This document shows, piece by piece, positions 6,934-14,354 of a stretch of 34,198 nt of DNA. The stretch spans positions 1 through 34,198 of the forward strand of contig JADLDC010000319.1 of NCBI GenBank assembly GCA_020846885.1. The letters are read 5' to 3'. This DNA comes from Acidobacteriota bacterium (lineage in GTDB: Bacteria > Acidobacteriota > Blastocatellia > Pyrinomonadales > Pyrinomonadaceae). A program made the translations under genes and the position numbers. The stretch's first letter is position 1; every line of letters starts with the position of its first letter. Under the pieces are notes generated by a model. The model searched no databases and was not told the origin of the DNA. It saw only the letters and a program-made list of their open reading frames with translations.

Positions 6934-8709
6934 ATGAAACGATGCCTTGAATGCGGCCGCGATTACGACAATTCGATGATGTTCTGTCTCGATGACGGAG
7001 CAGAACTTCTCTACGGCCCGGCGGTGTCAGAACCGGGAGCGATAGCGACTGGATCCTCAGCCGATGAACCGCAAACTGCAATACTTCACTCCACGGCGGC
7101 TCCGGGCGATGCCCCGACCCGTGCGCAGATTCACACTACGGAGCAGACTTCGGTCTTTCCGCGAGGAGCGGAGGCAGAGCCTCGGGAATCTTTGGGCGAC
7201 TCGACGGAAAAGCGTAGCTTTTCCGCACATCGAGCGGCAAAGCCGCTGATAGCCGTGTTCGCCGTTGTGCTTCTTGTAGTTCTTGCCGGCGGATTTTTTG
7301 GATATCGATATTTCAGCTCGTCAGATTCGGGAACGATCAACTCTATCGCGGTTCTTCCGTTTCAAAACCGGAGCGATGATGCGGATACGGAATATTTGTC
7401 CGATGGGCTGGCCGAATCGTTGATATTTCGTTTGACGCAGTTGCCGGGATTGAAGGTCAGTCCGACGAGTTCGGTGATGCGATATAAGGGGAACGAGACT
7501 GATCTTGCCAAGATCGCAAGCGAGCTTGGGGTTGATTCGGTAATGACGGGGCGGCTTGTCAAGCGGGGCGATAATCTGGACATCGCGGTCGAGCTTGTCG
7601 ATACACGAAACAACAAATCGCTTTGGGGTGAACAATATCAGCGAAAGATGTCCGATCTTCTTGAGACACAGCGAGATATTGCCGCAACCATCGTTCAAAA
7701 GCTTCAGTTAAAACTCAAAGGCGACGAGAAGGGCATTACAAAAAAATACACCGACAGCAACGAGGCATATCAGCTCTGGATGAAGGCCAGATTTCATTTT
7801 GCTAAACGCACAAAAGTCGATATCGAGCGAAGCATCGACCTTTTTCAACAGGCGATAAAGCTTGATTCGAATTTTGCTTTAGCATACGTCGGCGTTGCCG
7901 AATCGTATTCCGTGATGCCTTCGTTCCCTTATATGTCACCAAAGGAAGCGACGCCGCTTGCAAAGGCGGCCGTTGAGAAGGCTCTTGAACTCGACCCGGA
8001 TTTGCCTGAGGCCCATACGGTCGCCGGAATGATCGCCGCCACTTACGACTGGGATTGGGCAAAGGCCGAAAGCGAATTCAAGCGCGGGATCGAGCTCGAC
8101 CCAAATCTTGCGATTACGCATTACCGCTATGCATGGACGTATTTAAGTCCGTTGGGCCGTCATGATGAAGCCATCGCCGAAATGAAGCGTGCGATGGAAT
8201 TGGAACCACTTTCCGTAATCCAGGGAGCAAATTTTGCGGGAGTTCTACTCTACGCGCGACGATTTGACGACGCGGTCGATCAGGCCAAAAAGACCTATGA
8301 CCTCGACCCGACACATATCGGAGGAAAAAACTGGCTCGCTCATGCTTACAACATAAAGGGAATGTATGCTGAATCGCTCGCGATAACGGAACCGACGCTT
8401 CGGGGCGATGCCGTTCCGCTGCGCGGCCCGGCGGCGTTCGCCTATGCCAAAACCGGCCGGCGGCAGGAAGCCGTTGCCTTGCTAAATCTGTCGAAGGAGT
8501 CCGAAAAAACTAAGTACGTCATAAATTACTGGCTGGCGATCGACTATGCCGCGCTTGGCGATAAAGACGCGGCCTTTGCCGAACTCGAAAAGGCATTTCA
8601 GGCCCGCGACTGGTTTCTCCAGCGGCTAAAGGTCGATCCATTCATGGACCCGCTCCGCGACGACCCGCGATTCAGCGAGATGGTAAAGCGACTCAATCTG
8701 CCGGAATAG
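6934..8709 (+). CDS. Array paralog 3: zinc ribbon-linker-TM-TolB-like-TPR protein
   Basis: 591 residues. The zinc ribbon CLEC ... FCLDDGAELLYGP covers 1-29. The linker (~30-104) is shorter than in paralogs 1 and 2. It lacks the SEPPA arms but keeps the variant arm (SEPGAIATG), two acidic-x-T-type motifs (DEPQTAILHS, EQTSVFPRG) and the two-hairpin element. The membrane segment is at ~105-127. The TolB-like module (~135-255) is of the paralog 1 subtype (SIAVLPFQNRSD ... SPTSSVMRYKGN ... GVDSVMTGRLVKRGD). TPR repeats cover ~270-580 (DLFQQAIKLDSNFALAYVGVAE, EFKRGIELDPNLAITHYRYAW), followed by the conserved tail RDDPRFSEMVKRLNLPE. It lies 10 nt after paralog 2 and 6 nt before paralog 4. Topology is inferred as ribbon inside and TPRs outside. 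Confidence 0.88.
   Translation: MKRCLECGRDYDNSMMFCLDDGAELLYGPAVSEPGAIATGSSADEPQTAILHSTAAPGDAPTRAQIHTTEQTSVFPRGAEAEPRESLGDSTEKRSFSAHRAAKPLIAVFAVVLLVVLAGGFFGYRYFSSSDSGTINSIAVLPFQNRSDDADTEYLSDGLAESLIFRLTQLPGLKVSPTSSVMRYKGNETDLAKIASELGVDSVMTGRLVKRGDNLDIAVELVDTRNNKSLWGEQYQRKMSDLLETQRDIAATIVQKLQLKLKGDEKGITKKYTDSNEAYQLWMKARFHFAKRTKVDIERSIDLFQQAIKLDSNFALAYVGVAESYSVMPSFPYMSPKEATPLAKAAVEKALELDPDLPEAHTVAGMIAATYDWDWAKAESEFKRGIELDPNLAITHYRYAWTYLSPLGRHDEAIAEMKRAMELEPLSVIQGANFAGVLLYARRFDDAVDQAKKTYDLDPTHIGGKNWLAHAYNIKGMYAESLAITEPTLRGDAVPLRGPAAFAYAKTGRRQEAVALLNLSKESEKTKYVINYWLAIDYAALGDKDAAFAELEKAFQARDWFLQRLKVDPFMDPLRDDPRFSEMVKRLNLPE
7026..7246 (+). repeat. In-frame palindromic elements in linker of paralog 3
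   Basis: The variant arm is at 7026-7055. A small hairpin GAGGC-AGA-GCCTC is at 7171-7183. The two-hairpin element is at 7206-7246, with stem GGAAAAGC/GCTTTTCC around GTA and then GCGGC/GCCGC around AAA. Relative to paralog 1, the first stem differs by a paired G-C to A-T change that alters the protein (ERQSLS to EKRSFS) but keeps all eight base pairs. Confidence 0.8.
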
Positions 8710-8715
8710 AAATTT

Positions 8716-10629
8716 ATGAAACGCTGCCCTGAATGCAGGCGAGATTACGCTGACGACACGCTTTTGTATTGTCTCGAAGATGGAAGTGCGCTCGTTCAGG
8801 GCTCTGTGCCGTCGCCCGATGAACCGCAGACGGCGATCCTTTCAGAACCGCCTGCGTTAGCGGGCGGCCAGTTCGCTGGCGAGTCGAAGACGGCGATCTT
8901 GTCAGAACCACCTGCGATAGCGGGTGGTTTAACTTGCACAACAGACGACGCGGAGTTAAAAACGGCCATTCTTCAACCACCCGCTACCGCAGGTGGTTCT
9001 GACTTCGCTGGCGAGTCGGCAACCGCGATCTTGTCAGAACCACCTGCGTCAGCGGGTGGTTTAACTTGCACAACAGACGATGCGGAGTTAAAAACGGCTA
9101 TTCTTCAACCACCCGCTACCGCAGGTGGTTCTGACTCGAAGGAAAGGCAGAGCCTTTTCGCAAATAGGGCGGCAAAGCCGCGGGAGAGAGTAGGCAGTAG
9201 GCGGCGGCTTTTGGCAGGAGTTGGGGTTGTCGCTTTGGTTCTGGTTAGCGGGTTCTTTGCGTACAAATATCTCGCTCCAACCAAACAGATCGAATCCGTC
9301 GCAGTGATGCCGTTCGTCAATGAGAGCGGGAATGCGGATGTCGAATATCTCTCGGACGGAATGGCCGAAACGCTGATCAACAGCCTTTCAAAGCTCGCAA
9401 ATCTGTCGGTAAAGGCGCGCAATGCGGTGTTTCCTTATAAAGGAAAAGAAGTTTCGGCAAAGCAGATCGGCGAGGAACTGGGCGTCCAGGCTGTTTTGCT
9501 GGGCAGGCTGGCCGAACGGGGCGGGAACATCAAATTGAACCTTGAACTCGTCAATGCGAAAACGCTTGACGTCATCTGGTCCGAGCAGTATGACCGCAAG
9601 CAGGGTGATCTTGTAAACCTGCAGCAAGAGATCGCCCGCGATGTTTCGAGCAGGCTGCGGCCGAAGCTCACAGGTGCCGACGAGCAAAAACTTGCAAAGA
9701 GTTATACGACCGATTCCGAGGCATACAGGCTTTATCTTCAGGGCCGCTTCTATTGGAACAAGCAGACGGGGCAGGAATTTGAGAAGTGCGCGGACTATTT
9801 CCGGCGTGCGATAGAAAAAGACCCGAACTTTGCGCTTGGGTATGTTGGCCTTGCGGATTATTATGGCGTCCGGGAACGTGACAAAGCTAAGGAGAATGTC
9901 AATCGTGCGCTCGCTCTCGACCCTGATCTTGCCGAGGCGAACGGGACGCTCGGATATCAGTACATGCTCGATTATGACTGGGTGAACGCCGAACGGTATA
10001 TGAAGCGGGCGCTTGAGCTTGATGACAATAACCTGGAGCTTCATCGATGGAACGGCCAGCGGCTGATGATGCTGGGGCGATTCGACGAGGCATTCGCCGC
10101 ATACGACCGGGCACTAGCGATCGATCCTAATTCGTCTAACGTACGGTTTAGCTACGGAGCTTGCCTTCTCGCTTCGGGAAAGCTTAATGAGGGTATCCGC
10201 TATCTCGAAGACTCGATCAAAGCGGACCCGACACACATCTGGCTTCATTCGTTTCTCGGGCATGCTTATGAATTAAAGAACGATTGGGCAAGTTCGGTCG
10301 AACAGCGTGCCATTTCGCAGGAACTGCTGGGCGAGCCTGAGAACGCACGGCTTGTGCGCGAAAGCTTTGCCAAAGGCGGGCGCGATGGCCTTTTGCGGGA
10401 CACAATAAGACGCAGGGAAGCAGCTAATCCTGAGCGCGTCCAGTCATCAGTCGCGTCGTGGTACGTTCTGCTGGGTGACAAGGAAAAAGCTCTGCAAACG
10501 CTCGAACGGACCGCGACCCGAAAGGGCGATTTCTGGCTCTTCATGATCAAATACGAAGCGGCCTACGAGCCGCTCCGCGGCGACCCGCGGTTTCAGGCGA
10601 TCGTAAAAATATTTGACGCGCCTCGATAG
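8716..10629 (+). CDS. Array paralog 4: zinc ribbon-expanded repeat linker-TM-TolB-like-TPR protein
   Basis: 637 residues. The zinc ribbon is CPEC ... YCLEDGSALVQGS. The linker (~30-160) is the longest in the array because a 132-nt unit is duplicated in frame, giving the order SEPPALAGG, SEPPAIAGG, QPPATAGGSD, SEPPASAGG, QPPATAGGSD. The membrane segment is at ~165-187. The TolB-like module (~193-315) is of the paralog 2 subtype (IESVAVMPFVNESGNADVEY ... LGVQAVLLGRLAERGG). TPR repeats cover ~330-540 (DYFRRAIEKDPNFALGYVGLAD, RYMKRALELDDNNLELHRWNG, AYDRALAIDPNSSNVRFSYG). The tail RGDPRFQAIVKIFDAPR is a divergent version of the family tail. Spacing is 6 nt on both sides. Confidence 0.88.
   Translation: MKRCPECRRDYADDTLLYCLEDGSALVQGSVPSPDEPQTAILSEPPALAGGQFAGESKTAILSEPPAIAGGLTCTTDDAELKTAILQPPATAGGSDFAGESATAILSEPPASAGGLTCTTDDAELKTAILQPPATAGGSDSKERQSLFANRAAKPRERVGSRRRLLAGVGVVALVLVSGFFAYKYLAPTKQIESVAVMPFVNESGNADVEYLSDGMAETLINSLSKLANLSVKARNAVFPYKGKEVSAKQIGEELGVQAVLLGRLAERGGNIKLNLELVNAKTLDVIWSEQYDRKQGDLVNLQQEIARDVSSRLRPKLTGADEQKLAKSYTTDSEAYRLYLQGRFYWNKQTGQEFEKCADYFRRAIEKDPNFALGYVGLADYYGVRERDKAKENVNRALALDPDLAEANGTLGYQYMLDYDWVNAERYMKRALELDDNNLELHRWNGQRLMMLGRFDEAFAAYDRALAIDPNSSNVRFSYGACLLASGKLNEGIRYLEDSIKADPTHIWLHSFLGHAYELKNDWASSVEQRAISQELLGEPENARLVRESFAKGGRDGLLRDTIRRREAANPERVQSSVASWYVLLGDKEKALQTLERTATRKGDFWLFMIKYEAAYEPLRGDPRFQAIVKIFDAPR
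8841..9181 (+). repeat. Duplicated in-frame REPIN-like cluster in linker of paralog 4
   Basis: Direct arms are at 8841-8870, 8901-8930 and 9033-9062; inverted arms are at 8974-9003 and 9106-9135. Each direct-inverted pair is separated by exactly 43 nt, so there are two complete REPIN-like units 132 nt (44 codons) apart. The two 43-nt spacers differ at only a few bases. The two-hairpin element follows at 9141-9181. The first direct arm begins TTCAG instead of GTCAG. Confidence 0.87.
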
Positions 10630-10635
10630 AACTCT

Positions 10636-12219
10636 ATGAAACGCTGCCCTGAATGCAGACGAGATTATTACGACGACACGCTGTTGTATTGTCTTGATGA
10701 CGGCAATGCGCTGCTTGAGGGGCCGGCGTCGCCAGATGAGCCGACGACCATGGTTCTAAGTAGGGCGCACTCTGGCGGCGACGACGGTGAGACCGACACG
10801 CGTCGATTCTCGAGCGGCAACGCGCCGGATGATCATGTTGTCGCGTCGAACTCGATAGCCGTTCTCCCGTTCAAGAACATAAGCGCCGATGTCGAGAATG
10901 AATACTTCTGCGAAGGACTCGCGGAAGAACTGCTCAACGCCCTTGCGAAGATCGACGAACTCAAGGTGGCCGCGCGAACGTCAGCATTCTCATTCAAGAA
11001 TGAGAAGACCGATATCAGCGAGATCGGCCGGAAGCTCGGCGTCGCTCACGTTGTGGAGGGCAGCGTTAGAAAGGCGGGCGAGCGGCTACGCGTTGCGGTG
11101 CAATTGTTGAATGCCTCGGATGGTTACCATATCTGGTCGGAAACTTACGATCGCGAGATGCGCGATCTGTTCGACTTGCAGGACGAGATCACGCTATCGG
11201 TCATAGGAGCGCTGAAACTAAAGCTGCTTGGCGGCGAGAAAAGATCCATCCTGAAGCGCGAAACGGAAAATACCGAAGCCTATAAAGCCTATCTCATGGG
11301 CCGCTTTCTTCGGTATGCCAAGAACGATCATGCGGGAGCGGCTGTGGCTTATGAGGAGGCGGTAAGACTCGACCCGTCACACGCTCCGTCCTGGCTCGGA
11401 CTCGGGGAATCGTACATGCTTCGCACGCATTACGCTCTCGTGCGAGCAGATCAGGCCGGCACGCGGCTGAAAGAATCTTTGACGAGGGCCCGGAGCATAC
11501 AGGGCGAGACGGCCGAGGCGCTGTACATCGAGGGATTTTTTGCATTCATTGAGCGTGATTGGCGGACCTGCGACGAGGCTTACGCGAAGTCTTTCGCTAT
11601 TGACCCTAACAATTCCCGGGCGCTTGGCACTTACGGCGTAATTAACTCAGTACTAGGCAGAGTGGAAGATGCGATGACTTACTTCGCACGCTCACGCGAG
11701 TCCGATCCGCTCGCCGCATACCCGTATGCAATGACCGGCGGGGGCTTGGCGAATCTGCAGCGGCCGGAGGACGCGATGCGGTTTATTGAACAGGCATTCG
11801 CGTTCGAAAAAGATAATTCGCTTGCCCTGTGGATGTTTTGCGAAACGTGCATCGCTCTTAAAAGATCCGACGACGGCATCGCAATGGTTGAGGCGGCGAT
11901 GGATGTTTCGCGGCGTCCGCCCTTTCTGCTCGGTATCCTCGGCTGCGCCCTTGCGGCCGCCGGAAGGATGCAGGAGGCGAAACAGATCCTTGCGGAGCTG
12001 CGCACGCGTCCGGCGGACGCTCCCGTTTTGGTTCACGAGGCATGCCTGTTAGGGGCCGCAGGCGATAAGGACGCCGCTTTCGCCTTGCTTGCGAGGGCGG
12101 TCGATGAATATGCCCCGTTGGCATACTATGTCGGATTGCCTTGTTTCGATATTCTTCGCGACGATCCGCGATTTGCCGCCCATGTCGCCAGCTTGGCGAT
12201 TCCGCGCCGAAATATATGA
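10636..12219 (+). CDS. Array paralog 5: soluble zinc ribbon-TolB-like-TPR protein
   Basis: 527 residues. The zinc ribbon CPEC ... YCLDDGNALLEGP is followed by a short linker (DEPTTMVLSRAHSGG) with no palindromic repeats and no membrane segment, so this member is probably cytoplasmic. The TolB-like module (~72-190) belongs to the subtype widespread in cyclase- and regulator-linked proteins: NSIAVLPFKNISADVENEYF, CEGLAEELLNALAKIDELKV, GVAHVVEGSVRKAGERLRVA. TPR-like helices fill ~210-515, and the end (ILRDDPRFAAHVASLAIP) keeps the family tail. Its last codons overlap the start of the PD40 member (ATGA at 12216-12219). It is closest to the second half of paralog 8. Its enrichment in TPRs suggests a binding partner, which cannot be named. 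Confidence 0.85.
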   Translation: MKRCPECRRDYYDDTLLYCLDDGNALLEGPASPDEPTTMVLSRAHSGGDDGETDTRRFSSGNAPDDHVVASNSIAVLPFKNISADVENEYFCEGLAEELLNALAKIDELKVAARTSAFSFKNEKTDISEIGRKLGVAHVVEGSVRKAGERLRVAVQLLNASDGYHIWSETYDREMRDLFDLQDEITLSVIGALKLKLLGGEKRSILKRETENTEAYKAYLMGRFLRYAKNDHAGAAVAYEEAVRLDPSHAPSWLGLGESYMLRTHYALVRADQAGTRLKESLTRARSIQGETAEALYIEGFFAFIERDWRTCDEAYAKSFAIDPNNSRALGTYGVINSVLGRVEDAMTYFARSRESDPLAAYPYAMTGGGLANLQRPEDAMRFIEQAFAFEKDNSLALWMFCETCIALKRSDDGIAMVEAAMDVSRRPPFLLGILGCALAAAGRMQEAKQILAELRTRPADAPVLVHEACLLGAAGDKDAAFALLARAVDEYAPLAYYVGLPCFDILRDDPRFAAHVASLAIPRRNI

Positions 12220-14202
12220 AACGATGCCCTGAATGCAGGAAAGATTATTACGACGACAGTTTGCTTTACTGTCTCGACGACGGCTCTGCGCTTGTGCAGG
12301 GCAGCGTGACGGACGAGCCGGCGACGGCGTTATTGCGGGGCGAGGACAAAACATGGCCGTTGGGGCCCACTTCCGCTCCTGGTGCCGATGGTAAGGAAAA
12401 ACGGCCGATCCTGCGTTTCATGCGGTACAGCATCCTTAAATGGCCTGCTGTATTTGCCGTCGTTGCAGCTATGGCTCTGACCGCCTACCTATTCGGGCGT
12501 GCCGGAAGCGTGTCAGGTGGGGGCGTCATTCCCCGGCGGGCAAACATCGCAATTTCTACTCCGCTTGCGCTCGGCAAATATTGCCCTCTCGGCGTCGGAA
12601 GGACTGCGGTAGCCCTGTCACCCGACGGATCATTATTGGTTTACGTTGGGGAAAAGGACGGAGCACCCGTTCTCATGGCCCGTCCGCTGGACTCGTTTGA
12701 AGATCGCTACCTTCCAGGCACCGAAGGAGCCTACGCCCCGTTCTTTTCCCCTGACGGCAGGTCAATTGCATTTTTTGCCAACAACGAGCTAAAAAGGCTT
12801 TCGCTCGACGGCGGACAGCCAGTCACGCTTTGTGAGGCAAGGAATGCGCACGGGGGCGCCTGGGGACCCGACGGAACTATCATCTTCGCGGACGGGGAAG
12901 GGGGACGTCTCGTTCGTATCCCTGCGTCCGGAGGCCAGCCGGTTCTCGCATTTCGGCGAGAAGGTCTCAGCGCGGCCATATGGGGTTTCAGCAGCCCTGA
13001 AATTTTGCCGGACGGCGATACCGTCATAGCGACTTTTTGGAACAGTCCGAATCCGGACAAGTACAAGATCGGGGTATTTTCGTTAAGGTCGGGCGGAGCG
13101 CGCATCCTGGTCGAGGGAGGAATGAACCCGCGATACTTGCCGACGGGCCACCTGGTCTATTCGCGGAGTTCGACACTCATTGCGGCGCCATTCGACGCAC
13201 GAGAAGGTAAGATCACCGGGCCGGAAGTTACGCTCGCCGAGAACGTGCGGAGCGAGGGATGGGGATCGGTCCAGTACACGCTCGCAAAATGATGGAACTC
13301 TCATCTACGTGTCCGGCGGTCCTGCCTGGATCGGCAAGCCGGTATGGGTGAACCGCGGCGGGGTTGTGACGCCGATGGCGGCGCCTCCTCGTTCGTATAA
13401 GAACCTTTCCATATCTCCGGACGGTCAGCGCCTAGCTGTCGAGGTCTCAGAGGGCAGTCAGGACATTTACCTGTACGAATTCGCCCGCGGCAATTTGACC
13501 AGGTTCACCAATACTGGCGAAAACGGGTCTCCCCGCTGGTTTCCGGACGGCACTGCCGTCACATTCGCGCGTTTCTCTGCAACCGGCACCGACATTGTTT
13601 CCAAGTCGATCGATTCGGGGGCAGAAAAGGTCCTTATCAGCGGGCAGATCGGCGGCGATATGCTGTCCTGGTCCCCGGACGGAAAGAACCTCTTGTTCTT
13701 GCAAGTGACACCGGATACGGGACTCGACCTTTGGTCAAAAACCGGGGATCAAAGCGCGAGCCCGTGGCTCGTCACCCCGTTTCGCGAGATGCAGGCGGAG
13801 TTTTCCCGCGACGGTCGTTATGTCGCCTACGTCTCTGATGAGTCGGGACAGTATGAGGTATACGTCCGGCCGTTCTCCGGCGAAACCGGGAAGTGGCAGG
13901 TTTCGACCGCTGGAGGTGAGGAGCCTATCTGGTCCCGGGACGGCCGCGAATTATTCTACCGAGAGGGGCAAAAATGGATGAGCGTCGAAGTGGCAACCAG
14001 CCCGCAGTTCAAAGCCGGGCCGCCACGGCTGCTTTTTGAGGGGCCATACCTGAATATTCGAGGGACCTCATATGATGTGGCTGCCGATGGCCGCTTTCTG
14101 CTTTTGGAAGAGAACTACAAACAAAGCCCGACAACGCAGCTTTCGGTCGTATTCAATTGGTCAGAAGAGGTGAAACGACGTGTCCCGACGGGGAGTCATT
14201 GA
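12216..14202 (+). pseudogene. Array member 6: zinc ribbon-TM-PD40 beta-propeller protein, frameshifted
   Basis: The gene starts with the array zinc ribbon (CPEC ... YCLDDGSALVQGS), a DEPATALL motif and a membrane segment (~residues 74-94). A PD40/TolB-type beta-propeller then replaces the TolB/TPR modules (repeated SPDG blades such as VALSPDGSLLVYVG, FFSPDGRSIAFF). The frame ends at a TGA (13290-13292) in the middle of a blade. The propeller continues in the +1 frame (DGTLIYVSGG ... LSISPDGQRLAVEV ... LSWSPDGKNLLFLQ) to 14202, ending EEVKRRVPTGSH. Removing one A from the AAAA run at 13286-13289 gives LANDGTLIYVSGG and one ~661-residue protein. It is either a recent inactivating indel or a sequencing/assembly error. 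The propeller resembles the sensor half of kinases such as the one at 32056. Confidence 0.85.
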
Positions 14203-14348
14203 TGAGTATCGAGACCCGAACACGACGTGGACCTTATTAAATTCTTTTCCCTTGGCGCAGGCGGCCTGGGCGAAGTCTATTTTGCGGAAGACAGGGCGTC
14301 TCGACTCGGAGTCGAGATCTGCTGCGGCGGATGAATCTGCCGGAATAG
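14202..14348 (+). pseudogene. Kinase N-terminus remnant joined to a paralog-like tail
   Basis: The ATG at 14202 overlaps the stop of the PD40 member. It reads MSIETRTRRGPY then TAA. After a frame change the text continues SLGAGGLGEVYFAEDR, the glycine-rich ATP loop of a Ser/Thr kinase, compared with GTGGMGEVYLAED in the kinase at 32056. The original was presumably of the type '...GPYEILSPLGAGGLGEVYLAED'. After only a few more codons the frame-0 text reads RRMNLPE-stop (14346-14348), the standard tail of the array proteins. Nearly all of a kinase, or of a kinase plus TPR region, has therefore been deleted. Confidence 0.7.
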
Positions 14349-14354
14349 GTAGTC

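Noticed and set aside
2238-9135. Regularly spaced ~30-nt repeats resembling a CRISPR array
   Set aside because: Copies occur in both orientations, spacers are conserved rather than unique, the copies lie within open reading frames of separate genes, and no cas gene is present.
13284-13295. Programmed +1 frameshift at AAA-UGA
   Set aside because: No stimulatory Shine-Dalgarno-like element or recognised slippery pattern is visible; an indel or sequencing error in the A4 run is simpler.
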